A DNA stretch of 61,076 nt from Acidobacteriota bacterium (lineage in GTDB: Bacteria > Acidobacteriota > UBA6911 > RPQK01 > JAJDTT01), in NCBI GenBank assembly GCA_022827025.1, contig JAJDTT010000182.1, positions 1 to 61,076 of the forward strand. Reading direction: 5' to 3'. The translations under genes and the position numbers were made by a program. Below the pieces are notes generated by a model, which worked only from the letters and a program-made list of their open reading frames with translations, did not search any database and had not been told where the DNA came from. Positions 17,414 through 26,487 of the stretch are shown here, in pieces; the stretch's first letter is position 1; each line of letters starts with the position of its first letter.

Positions 17414-18430
17414 TCAACCGTTGGTGGCCGGCCTCCGGGGAGCCAGCCGGTCCCGAACCTTGGGATTGGCCAGGGACATGGGCCACTCCCCCCTGAAGAT
17501 GCGGGCCGCTTCCTGTCCCATGATCGTGGCGCCGCGATTCCAGATCGCGTCCGAGAGCCCGGCCGAATGCGGGGTCAGGACCACGTTCTCCATCTCCATC
17601 AGCGGACTGTCCGAAGAGAGCGGTTCCACCTCGAAAACGTCCAGGCCCGCGCCGGCGATCTCCCCTTCCCGCAGCGCCGCGATCAGGGCCGCCTCGTCGA
17701 CGGTCTTCCCCCGGCCCGTGTTGACGAAAAACGCACTTCGCTTCATGGCCCCGAAGAAGTCTTCGCCGAGCATGCCCCGGGTGGCGGCGGCGCTGGGCAC
17801 GTGGGTGGAGACGAAGTCGGAGCGCCGGGCCAGCTCGTTCAGGTCCGGGACCAGCTCGATCCGGTACTCCTGCGCGATCCAGGGCGGGATGTACGGGTCG
17901 TAGGCGATCACCTTCAGGCCCAGCGCCCGGGCCTTCCGGGCAAACACCCGGGCGATGCCGCCGAAGCTCACCAGCCCCAGAACCTGCCCGACGAGGGGAG
18001 GGATGGGGTCGATCCGGCCCCACAGGTCCGGCGTCCATTCTCCGTTCCTCATCCGGCGGTCCAGACTGACGATCTGGCGGGTGCACGCCAACAGCAGCGC
18101 CAGCGCGTGATTGGAGACCTCTTCGGTGCAGAAGCCGGGCGTGTTGACCACCATGATGCCTCGCTCGGTGGCGTCGTCGATGTCGATGTGATCGAAGCCG
18201 TGTCCCTGGCTGAGAATCGCCTGCAGCCTCTGGGCCTGATCCAGCACCTCAGTCCGAAGCGGCACGCCGACCGAGACGACCGCGTCGCCGCCCCGAACCG
18301 CCTGAGCCGTCTGTTCCGATTCCGGCAAGAGAACGACTTCCAGTTCATAGTCCAGACCCGAGAGTTGGGTCTCCAGCGGGGAAGTATCCTGGTCGACGAT
18401 GGTCAGCCAGACGAGACGATGTTTCGGCAT
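17414..18430 (-). CDS. D-2-hydroxyacid dehydrogenase (NAD-dependent)
   Basis: 338 residues. The NAD-binding region (VLGLVSFGGIARVFARKA) is near residue 150. The catalytic Arg lies in NTGRGKTVDE near 235 and the catalytic His in LTPHSAGLSD near 290, the usual Arg/Glu/His arrangement of the family. The family reduces 2-oxo acids or oxidises D-2-hydroxyacids such as glycerate, lactate or phosphoglycerate; CtBP/phosphoglycerate-dehydrogenase-like members look closest. It is convergent with the ferredoxin gene and lies 33 bp downstream of the Gfo/Idh-SMP30 fusion gene, probably in the same transcript. Confidence 0.88.
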   Translation of the reverse strand: MPKHRLVWLTIVDQDTSPLETQLSGLDYELEVVLLPESEQTAQAVRGGDAVVSVGVPLRTEVLDQAQRLQAILSQGHGFDHIDIDDATERGIMVVNTPGFCTEEVSNHALALLLACTRQIVSLDRRMRNGEWTPDLWGRIDPIPPLVGQVLGLVSFGGIARVFARKARALGLKVIAYDPYIPPWIAQEYRIELVPDLNELARRSDFVSTHVPSAAATRGMLGEDFFGAMKRSAFFVNTGRGKTVDEAALIAALREGEIAGAGLDVFEVEPLSSDSPLMEMENVVLTPHSAGLSDAIWNRGATIMGQEAARIFRGEWPMSLANPKVRDRLAPRRPATNG

Positions 18431-18463
18431 GGTTTCTCTCCTCCTGATGACTTCAGCGTTGCT

Positions 18464-20350
18464 TCAAGTTCCGTTCCAGATTCTCTCCGAATAGCTGGGA
18501 AGCCCCTCCACTCCGAGAGCCAGACTCCAGATGCCCCCCGTGGCTCCTTCGCACACCAACAGGTTACCGTCCCGGAAGATCGCGTTGGTGGGATAGAGGC
18601 CGGGAAGCCGGATTCGATCGATCACTTCGGCGTCCGGAGAGACGACGGCGATCTGGCCGCGGCCGAAGAGCGTGACGTAGAGATGGCCATCGGCGGCGAA
18701 TCGGATCCCGTCGGGACCGACCCGGCCCGGAAAGCGGACGAATTCCTCGAGCGGCCCGGCCAAGGCCCCAGCCTTGTCCAGCGGCGCGCGCAGGATTTTC
18801 CCACTGGTGGTCTCCACGATATAAATCGCCTTCCCGCCGGGATGAAAATCCAACCCGTTGGTGAACTCCAGGCCGTCCGCCAGAACCTCCGCGACACCCT
18901 GCTCCGTCACCCGTGCGACGGCCCCGGTGGGCCGGCCGCGCCACGCCGTACCCGGATCGGTGAAATAGACTTGTCCGCCGGGACCGAGAAGGATCTCGTT
19001 GGGTCCACGCAGGCGCCGTCCGTCGCCGTAGCGGGTGCAGAAATCCTCCAGCGATCCATCGGGTCCGGCTCGAAGAATCTTGCGCAACTTGTGATCCGAT
19101 ACGAGGAGGCTCCCGTCGGGATTCACCACCACGCCCTGGGGCTTGCCGCCCGTGGCCAGGAAGCGGGAAACCCGTCCGTCCGGGGAGATCCTGGAAACGT
19201 GGTCGGCGCGGCAGTTGGCCACGAAGAGGTTTCCGCCGGCGTCGAAGGCCGGTCCCTCGGGCATGGAGAGGCCGCGGGCGAACAGGGCCGGTTCCTCCAG
19301 ATCCCGGGTTCGGGAGAGGGAGCCTCGAATGACCGCGGGAGCGTTCCGCCGCGGCAGGGGCAGCTCGACCTGACGCCCGGTCCGGGCCGAGAGATACGCA
19401 GCCTCCATGATCTCCACGCAACGCAGGCCGTCCCAACCGGTGAGCACCGGCTCCCGGTCCTTCCGAATCCAATCGGCGAAGCTGGTCAACTCCTGGACGT
19501 AGGCGCTCCGGAAGCCGGCCTCGTTGTCGAACCGGCGCCGCTCTTCCCCGCCGTCGCGGCTCCGAATGGTGACGCTGCAATCGCCGGGATCGTAGAGGAT
19601 TCCTCCCTGCTCCAGCACGATATGCACGCCGAAGGCCTGGCGAAAGGTCCGAATCGGAGAGAAGGGGCTGACCTGCAGCGTGGCCACCGCGCCCGATTCG
19701 AAGTGGATCAGCATCGAAATCTGGTCTTCGAAATCGCTTCGATGGTCCGTCTTCACGGGACTCCTGGCGAACACGTTCCCCGCCTCGCCGCAGATGTGCC
19801 GCAGAAAATCGATGTCGTGGACACCGGAGGCGTGAAGCAGCCCCCCGCCCCGGTCTCGCCGAAGCCACCAGCTCCACCAATCCCGGTGGTAGAAGCCATT
19901 GATGTTGACCGCCATCACCCGCCCGAGACGGCCGCTCCGAACCACCCGGGACATCTTGGCGTACTGGGGGCGCAGCCGCCGTTTGTGGCCGACCATGAGC
20001 TTCACGCCGGCCGCCGTCACCGCCTCCATCATCTCGTGGCACTCCTGGACGTCGAGCGCCATGGGTTTTTCGCAGAAGATGTGCTTGCCGGCGCGTGCCG
20101 CCGCCACGGCCTGAGAGCAGTGCAGATGGTTGGGTGACGTCAGCAGGACCGCGTCGGCCGAGGGATCGGCCAGAATGTCGGAGAAGGAGCCGTATACGGA
20201 AGTCTCGAGGTCGGAGGCCAGGCCGCCGGCTGCCGCCTCGTCGGGATCGTGGCAGCCGGCAACCCGGTACGGCTCCAACTCGTGGACCAGGCGGGCCATG
20301 TGCGAACCGAAGTTCCCGCATCCCACAACCGCGATCGCGACTCGCTCCAT
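18464..20350 (-). CDS. Fused Gfo/Idh/MocA dehydrogenase and SMP-30/gluconolactonase-like protein
   Basis: 628 residues in one frame. Residues 1-~340 are a Gfo/Idh/MocA oxidoreductase with an NAD Rossmann start (IAVVGCGNFGSHMA), the EKP motif (FCEKPMALD) and a typical substrate domain with an HDIDFL segment. Residues ~355-628 form a six-bladed propeller of the SMP-30/gluconolactonase/LRE type (MPEGPAFDAGGNLFVA, GPNEILLGPGGQVYFTD, NGLDFHPGGKAIY). The first half would oxidise a sugar or cyclitol with NAD; the second would open the resulting lactone. The fusion would therefore couple consecutive steps. The gene sits between a sialidase and a hydroxyacid dehydrogenase on the same strand, in keeping with sugar breakdown. 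Confidence 0.88.
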   Translation of the reverse strand: MERVAIAVVGCGNFGSHMARLVHELEPYRVAGCHDPDEAAAGGLASDLETSVYGSFSDILADPSADAVLLTSPNHLHCSQAVAAARAGKHIFCEKPMALDVQECHEMMEAVTAAGVKLMVGHKRRLRPQYAKMSRVVRSGRLGRVMAVNINGFYHRDWWSWWLRRDRGGGLLHASGVHDIDFLRHICGEAGNVFARSPVKTDHRSDFEDQISMLIHFESGAVATLQVSPFSPIRTFRQAFGVHIVLEQGGILYDPGDCSVTIRSRDGGEERRRFDNEAGFRSAYVQELTSFADWIRKDREPVLTGWDGLRCVEIMEAAYLSARTGRQVELPLPRRNAPAVIRGSLSRTRDLEEPALFARGLSMPEGPAFDAGGNLFVANCRADHVSRISPDGRVSRFLATGGKPQGVVVNPDGSLLVSDHKLRKILRAGPDGSLEDFCTRYGDGRRLRGPNEILLGPGGQVYFTDPGTAWRGRPTGAVARVTEQGVAEVLADGLEFTNGLDFHPGGKAIYIVETTSGKILRAPLDKAGALAGPLEEFVRFPGRVGPDGIRFAADGHLYVTLFGRGQIAVVSPDAEVIDRIRLPGLYPTNAIFRDGNLLVCEGATGGIWSLALGVEGLPSYSERIWNGT

Positions 20351-20377
20351 GCCTGCCCTATGCGTCTTTGAGCTTTT

Positions 20378-21580
20378 TCACGGAAGGTGCTCCAAACGCC
20401 AGAAAACACCACTGACCATGGCGATGTTCCGGCTCAGGTTTCCGTGAAAATAGACGCTCAGAAAGCGATTTTCGGAGATCTGCACGCTGGGCGCCGTGAA
20501 GGAATGTCCGGGGGGCATGGGGACCAGCACGAATTTTCGGGATTGGTTCATGGCCGTTGTCCCGGTTGCCGTGCCGTCGAGCCAGCGCCGGCCGCCGTCG
20601 AGACTGATTCTGGCCAGCAGGGTTCCGTCCGGACCTCCACCCGGGTGCGCCCCCTGATGGGTCACCACCACCCGGTTGTCCGCCGTCCAGAGGATGGTCC
20701 CGCGAATCTCGTAGAATCCGGTGAGCGATCCCGGAACCTCGGCGAAGGTGCGGCCGCCGTCCCGCGATTCCAGGAGCAGGCCGTTCTTGTAGATGGCGGG
20801 CACGTGGGACTCCATGCTGGCCGGGGCGCCCGTCTTCTTCAGCGTCTCCGACCGATCCTCGCCCGCCAGCAGGGGCCTCTGGATCCGGGTCATGGCCAGG
20901 ATGCGGTCCGGGTCCGCGGGATCGACGGCATAGCCCACCTCGGAGGCAAACTCATGCACCAGGCTCGGTTCGCCCCAACTCTTGCCGCCATCACGGCTCC
21001 GGAACAGGAAGAGGCCGCCCACGTCGGCGCCGGGCGAGACCAGTCCATCCTCCATCAGGGACGGATCCTCGTAAAACCAGGGGATTCGCCGCAGACCGGC
21101 CGAGAACATGAGGGTCCCGTCGGGCCGCTCGATGAACGTGTTGTAGTCGTCGCCGGTCCAGTTGTAAGGCCGCCCGCTCGATTCCGGGGAGAGATCGGAG
21201 ATGTCGATCGCCATCGTGGTCCAGGTCTCGCCCGAGTCGGAGGAGTGGCGCACCACCAACCGGGAGCCGTCCTTGACGCCGTCCGCCAACCAGAGCCGTC
21301 CGTCGCGGCTGACACCCAGGGCAAAGGCCCTCTCTGACGGGATCAGGCTCCAGGTCTTCCCCTGGTCCCGGCTTCGGGCCAGACCCCCGGTCTGGGTGTT
21401 CACGAAGATGGACCCGTCGGGATGCCGGATGATTCCCAGCATGCCCCGGACCAGGCGCGTGCCCTGGGGAACGATATTGACCGTCTCGCCGATCTCGACC
21501 CGGACACGCTCCCAGCCGGCCGCGTGGATCGGCACCAGCAACCATGTCAGGCTCACAATCCACAGTGGCAGTCGTCTCAT
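20378..21580 (-). CDS. Secreted sialidase/BNR-repeat protein
   Basis: About 400 residues. A signal peptide (LPLWIVSLTWLLVPIHA) is followed by a six-bladed propeller with at least five Asp-box repeats: SRDQGKTW, SSDSGETW, SRDGGKSW, SRDGGRTF and SLDGGRRW. This is the exo-alpha-sialidase or BNR fold. The catalytic Arg triad and Tyr could not be assigned with confidence, so it may act on another glycan. The ATG at about 21580 is chosen for the signal peptide and a purine-rich site upstream. The next genes on this strand encode the Gfo/Idh-SMP30 fusion and a hydroxyacid dehydrogenase. Confidence 0.8.
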   Translation of the reverse strand: MRRLPLWIVSLTWLLVPIHAAGWERVRVEIGETVNIVPQGTRLVRGMLGIIRHPDGSIFVNTQTGGLARSRDQGKTWSLIPSERAFALGVSRDGRLWLADGVKDGSRLVVRHSSDSGETWTTMAIDISDLSPESSGRPYNWTGDDYNTFIERPDGTLMFSAGLRRIPWFYEDPSLMEDGLVSPGADVGGLFLFRSRDGGKSWGEPSLVHEFASEVGYAVDPADPDRILAMTRIQRPLLAGEDRSETLKKTGAPASMESHVPAIYKNGLLLESRDGGRTFAEVPGSLTGFYEIRGTILWTADNRVVVTHQGAHPGGGPDGTLLARISLDGGRRWLDGTATGTTAMNQSRKFVLVPMPPGHSFTAPSVQISENRFLSVYFHGNLSRNIAMVSGVFWRLEHLP

Positions 21581-21658
21581 CGCACACCCTCTTCCCGGGT
21601 CTCGGCCCAGTTTACACCCGCCCCGGCTGCAAGAACACAAGGGAGAGAGCTACACACT

Positions 21659-21720
21659 GATCACCGAAGGGTCGCCCATGGACCCCCCGACGAATCCCTT
21701 CTGTCCAGGAAAGGCGGAAG
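21659..21720 (-). pseudogene. rtcB internal fragment
   Basis: These 62 bases match 32856-32917 inside the intact rtcB gene with a few substitutions. They encode the equivalent of the PAFPGQKGFVGGSMGDHS stretch in a broken frame. The piece corresponds to sequence missing from the other rtcB remnant at 23004-23105. It marks the left edge of the decayed island. Confidence 0.8.
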
Positions 21721-21769
21721 TGCTTGATGACGCGGCGCCGGGTACGGATCTCGCGTTCGCCGACTGCGG

Positions 21770-22590
21770 TCATCGGGAACTCTGGGGGTCGCGTTCGGGG
21801 GTAGGGTCGGGCTCGACAGCGGATTCACCCAGCACCTTCCAGTAGCCGCCCTTGTTAGGACCGACCCGCTCAATCTTCCCGGCCGCGCGCAACTTGTCCA
21901 GCCGGTACCGGACGATGGATCGCGTGGTGCCGAGGGTGGTGGCGATTTCGCGGCGGCCCGCGTACGGATTCTGGCGAAGGAGAGCCAGGATACGGCCGAA
22001 AAGGGATGGAGGTTCTGGCGATTGGCCTTCGTTTCTGGCGGTTTTCTGGTGGGATTCTGGAGGTTTTCTGCCGGCGTTCTGGCGGTTTTCTGGCTGATTC
22101 TCCCTTGCGTGCCGACGGTCCCCCGCAGAGTCATCGGGCTCCTCCCTGGCATCCGTTTCAGGATCGTCGACAACCAGCCAACGTCCTCCCCTGTCTGGCC
22201 CGATGCGACGTAACTTACCCAATTACTTGATCTTTTCCAACTGATACCGGACGCTCCCTTCGGTGGTGCCTTCAAGTGCCCCAACAATGTCGCGGCGGCT
22301 GGCGGACGGATGCTCCCGCAGGAATGTGAGGATTCGGTTCGCCAGATTCTGTCTGGCCCCCTTCCGTTCTGGTGGTTTCTGGTTGCTTCCTGGGTAGTGT
22401 CGCGATGGTCTTGGGTGGTCTCGCGGTTTCCGGACCGCCAAATCCTGATCAGGAACCCCGCGCCGACCTCGAACTCCGGCTCCGGCAGGCCCGTCTCCGC
22501 GCAACGCCGGATCATGTCCACGGTCCCGGTCCCCATCCTCTCGATGTACTGCAGCAGGTACATTGCTCGGCAAGCCTCGTGAGGTTGGGA
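21770..22590 (-). pseudogene. Remnant of ATP-binding/winged-helix protein (COG2865-like), copy A
   Basis: This is a decayed paralogue of the gene at 26488-27390. The minus-strand frames encode the family's ERMGTGTVDMIRRCAE segment, then an acidic linker, then two winged-helix units (RILTFLREHPSASRRDIVGA and RILALLRQNPYAGRREIA). A frame change near 22575 separates LAE from MYLLQYIERMG. Another lies between 22340 and 22440. An in-frame TAA at 22223-22225 cuts the first winged helix exactly where the paralogue reads LKADGS. The linker between the helices is Gln/Asn/Pro-rich and arises from a TTCTGGCGG-type short repeat near 22010-22110. It cannot make a full protein. Confidence 0.78.
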
Positions 22591-22862
22591 GCCGCGCTGA
22601 TCAAACTTGGCGAGAGAGATTCAACGGGCAGCGTCTGTTGAATCTTGGTGAATACCTGATAGAACTCTCTGCATTTCCGCAGACTGGTCGGCGAGCAGCC
22701 CTTGATTCCATTCGCCCGAAGTCTGTCTGACAGACGGTTGATCAGTTCCTTGCCGTAGAGTTTCCGGCGGGCCGAGCCGCCTCCTTCGTACTCCGCGATG
22801 TACCATCCGAACAGCCAGTTCCGCACGACCAGCGAGCTGTCCACGGCGCGGGAAGCGGAGCG
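22591..22862 (-). pseudogene. yhcG (DUF1016) N-terminal fragment, copy A
   Basis: The encoded stretch RAVDSSLVVRNWLFGWYIAE, together with a following LRKCREFYQVF helix, is the N-terminal domain of the YhcG/DUF1016 nuclease family. It closely resembles the fragment at 27370-28108. The reading frame then runs into the ATP-binding remnant, so the C-terminal PD-(D/E)XK nuclease domain is missing. The upstream end joins unrelated sequence at about 22862, where the rtcB-flank repeat begins. Confidence 0.75.
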
Positions 22863-22889
22863 CCGAGTAAACACGTCGTCCGACGCCGG

Positions 22890-23036
22890 TCTCAAAACTC
22901 GCCGGATCGGGCTGGGGCGTAGGCGATGACGGCCCGCACCGAAAAAAAGCCCCGGATAGTTCCACCGGAACGTTCGGAAAGCGCCCCCGATGAGGAGGGA
23001 GCTTCAATCCCGATAGGGATCGAATTCGCCCGCGGC
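22890..23036. repeat. Left direct repeat derived from the rtcB 3' end and flank
   Basis: Positions 22890-23036 align with 32392-32547 in the same orientation. The shared core CTCGCCGGATCGGG, the adjoining GGGGCGTAGGCGATG and the rtcB stop region are clearly recognisable; the middle has diverged. With the right copy it brackets the hsdR to two-ATPase segment, 9.4 kb of mostly decayed defence genes. Confidence 0.78.
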
Positions 23037-23105
23037 GGCCCCCATGCTCTTCCTCCCAGGCGAAATTGTGGTGATAGTGGACACCCTCCAGGAACTCCCT
23101 TTCTC
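23004..23105 (-). pseudogene. rtcB 3'-end remnant with internal deletion
   Basis: The fragment encodes the RtcB metal-site segment HHNFAWEEEHGG and then jumps straight to the last residues, AAAGEFDPYRD and stop. Relative to the intact gene, 404 bp are missing. The junction lies in an 8-bp direct repeat (GGCCGCCG on the coding strand) present at both deletion ends in the intact copy (32540-32547 and 32944-32951). The deletion is not a multiple of three, so the two parts are in different frames. Confidence 0.85.
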
Positions 23106-23145
23106 CCGGATAGTCCCCGAACGACGGCCGCAACTCGGCCGGGAG

Positions 23146-26100
23146 TTACCTGACGGGCAGAAATTTGCCCCAGACTTCGTCGGCAAGATGGGTGCGATTC
23201 AACTCTTCGGCGCGCAGTCGCCAATTCGGCATGACGCGGTCCAGGATCTTCCGGAAGCGCTCGTTGTGGCTCGGCTCGGCGAGGTGGGCCATCTCGTGGA
23301 CGACGACGTACTCAAGGCAGGGCAGGGGCTTCTTGGCCAGCTCGGAGTTGAGCCAGATGCGGCGAGTCCCGGCATTGCAGCTTCCCCAGCGTGTCTTCAT
23401 GCGGCGGATGCGCCAGTCGGCCACATGTACGCCGACCCGGGATTCCCACTTGGCGACCATCTCAGGGATGCGCTGTCGCAGTTGAGCCCGGTACCATCGG
23501 TAGAGCAGGGCCTCGCGGGCGTCGCGACCGGTTGCGGGGCGGACGTGCATCTCCATCCAGGCATTGTTGCGCAGGCGAATACCGACGGAGCTTCGCGATT
23601 CAACCACATCCAGACGATAGCGCCGCCCCTCGAAGTAGTGACTCTCGCCGGACACGAAGTCGCGCCGGGATTGACGGTCTTGCCGCTCGAATTCGGCACG
23701 TTTGCGCCGAATCCATCCCAGGCGCGAAACCACCGCCAGCCGTATCGCGTCGTCGTCGAGGCGCAGCGGAGCCGAGACGCGTACTTGACCCTCGGGGGGA
23801 TGGACGCTCAGGTGGAGGTTCTTGATGTCCTTGCGGATGACCGCCACGGGAATGCCGCGGACATCCATGTGGTACCGGTCAGTTCCGTCCCGGAGGAGCA
23901 GGTCCACGAGGGTCATGTCGTCGAACTTGGACACCACTTCGCTGTCCTCGGCCCGGATGTAGTTGTCGAGGAGGTGCCGCATGGCGGGCTCGAACATTTT
24001 GAGATCGACGTAGTCGCCGCTGGCCAGCTTGACTTCCTGACGAACCTTCTCGTAGTGGCTGACCTCGTACCTGATGGCCAGCCGCTCGGCTTCCGTGTAA
24101 CCGGCCTCGATCATTTCGTTGGCCAGGTTGGTGTAGGCGCGGAGAAACGCCGCCACCATCCGGTACAGCGTGAGGCGCTTCCGTTCGTTGGCAGCAAGCT
24201 GCGGGGCTGTGTCGCCCTCTCCGCCGTGGCAGAAATACCGCAGGTATGCCGCGGTGTCCCGAGGCGGCTCGACAGGTTCGCAAAGCGCCTTGACCTGCTC
24301 ACGGGTCTCTTCCAGCCGCTCCCGCCCCCGCTCGAGACGATCCTTCAGCAGGCCTTCCACGTCTTCGCGGTCATAGCCCTCGAACGCTTCGCCCGTGTAG
24401 TCCTTGATGGCCCCCTCCAGCGACCGGAACAGATCCTTGTAGTCGACGATGTAGCCGTACTCCTTGTCCTCTCCGTCCAGTCGGTTGACACGGCAGATCG
24501 CCTGGAAGAGACCGTGATCCTGCATCTTCTTGTCGATGTAGAGATACGTCGCGGGAGGGGCATCGAAACCGGTCAGCAGCTTGTCCACGACGATCAGAAG
24601 CTTCATCTGCCCGGGCTCGTTGACGAACCGCTGCTTGACCTGCTGCTCGAACTGCTCGGCTTTGTTCATGGCCTTGTCCTCGGGCTCACCGAAGTAGTTC
24701 GCCAGCATCTTTCGGTAGATGTCGTACTTCAGCAGCTTCTCGGTCAGGCCCTCGCCTGCTTCTTCTCCCTTGATGTCGCCTACGGCAGGACTATAGGACG
24801 TGACGATGGCGCACCTGTCCTTCAGTCCGGTCCCACTGAATGCGTCGAAGAAACGGCAGGCCGCGTAGATACTGTCCGACACGAGCATGGCGTTGCCGCG
24901 CCCGCTCTTCAGGCGGTCACGCATCTCCATATCGATCAGGATGTCGTCCACGATCTTCTCAATCCGGTCCCGCGAGCTGGTGACCTTCCGCATGGTGCCC
25001 CACTTCTGCCTGAGCTGCGCCCGGGCCAAGTCGCTGAGCCCCTTGGTCTTGAGATCGAACCACTGGTCGATCTTCGCCTCCGACGTGATGTTCTGGTCGA
25101 TGTCGCGCGCCTCGTAGCGCAGGTCCAGAACCACCTTGTCGTCCACCGCCTCATCGTACTTGTAGGTGTGTATGTACGGGCCGAAGATCTCGATACTGCG
25201 CTTCTTGTCGGACCTGAGGAGCGGGGTGCCCGTAAAGCCGATGAGCGTGGCTCCGGGGAGGATGGCCTTCATGGCCTTGTGGAGCTTGCCGGACTGGGTG
25301 CGGTGACACTCGTCCACGAAGACGAAGATTTCGCCGGGGAGCTGGATACCACCTGACATGTGTGCCCGCAGGTCGTTCACGTACTGGTCTACGTTGCCCT
25401 CCTCGGAGCTGCCGAACTTGTGGACGAGCGAACAAATCAGCGATTTGGCGGGGTCGCCAAGGACCTCCACCAGATCGGCCCCGCTCTTTGTTCGGTAGAT
25501 GTCCTCGTCCACACCTTTGAAGACCTTTTCGATCTGCTCGTCGAGCTCGGTGCGATCCGTGATGATCAGCACGCGGCCGTCAACGCCCTTGAGCTCACGG
25601 ATCCACTTCGCCAGCCACACCATCGTGAGGCTCTTGCCGCTGCCTGAGTGTGCCAGATGATCCCGCCCTCGCGACGCTGGGCAAAGGCCCGGGCCGCTTG
25701 CACGCCAAAGTACTGGTTGTGCCGGCAGATCTTCTTGACGCCGGCGTCGAAGACCACGAAGTCGTGTATGAGTTCAAGCAGGCGAACAGGGGCGCAGATC
25801 TGGCCGAGCTCTCGAAGGAGGGGAGAGGTGGGAGCCTCGGAAGAAGGGGCACCGGCTTCCTTCCAGCGAAGCCAGTACTTTTCCGGGGTCCCGATCACGC
25901 CGTACCGGAGCCCTTCGGTATCGTTGCCCGCCAGGACGATCTGCACGGTGGTGAAGAACGGCTGGATGAAGTCCCTCTTCTGATTGTCCAGATTCTGGCG
26001 GATTCCCTCCGCCACCGAGACGGTCGAGCGCTTGAGCTCAAGCACGCCGACTGCGATTCCGTTGACGTAGAGCACGATGTCGGGCCGCTTGGTGTTCTTC

Positions 26101-26486
26101 CCCGCGACCGTGACCTCTTCGGCGATGGCGAAGTCGTTGGCGGCCGGGTCCTTCCAGTCGATCAGGTCGACGGTGACCATGTGCTCCCCGAGCCCGGGAC
26201 GGATCCTCGCGCCGTAGCGAAGCAGACCGTAGACGTCGCGGTTGGCGCCGTAGAGCGTTCGGCCCCCACCGAGAGCGGCGGCTTTGTCCAGTTTCTCCAC
26301 CGCTTTGGAGATGATGTCAGGGTCATGACCCTGGCCCGCGAGGAATCGCATGAGATAGTCGGCTTCGATGTTCCGATTGCCCTGACGTTCGTGCCAGTTG
26401 CCCAGATATCTGTAGCCGAGTTGGTCCCGGAAGTGGTCGACGACCCGGCGCTGGGTGCGGATTTCGAACTCGCCGACTTGGATCAT
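23146..26486 (-). pseudogene. hsdR: hsdR, type I restriction subunit with fused YgjP-like metallopeptidase; frameshifted
   Basis: The first ~280 codons (26486 to about 25643) encode the HsdR nuclease domain, with PDIVLYVNGIAVGVLELKRS holding the Asp and ExK residues. The rest, in another frame, encodes the helicase motor (DECH box, GFTGTPL) and C-terminal region. One base is missing at about 25643: the sequence reads CACACTCAGGCAGCGGCAAG where a GGG run would give HTQGSGKS, so the break lies in Walker A. The last ~240 residues (23146 to about 23868) are a complete YgjP/DUF45 metallopeptidase domain with HEMAHLAEPSHNERF, fused in frame to HsdR; it is usually a separate gene beside hsdR. The start follows the previous stop by one base. 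A sequencing error at the G run is possible. Confidence 0.9.
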
Positions 26487-26487
26487 T

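Noticed and set aside
17567-20137. 856-codon plus-strand open frame
   Set aside because: It is antisense to the hydroxyacid dehydrogenase and Gfo/Idh-SMP30 genes. High GC keeps the opposite strand open, and no domain is seen.
23044-25356. 770-codon plus-strand open frame
   Set aside because: It is antisense to hsdR with no recognisable domain; it is a GC-driven shadow frame.
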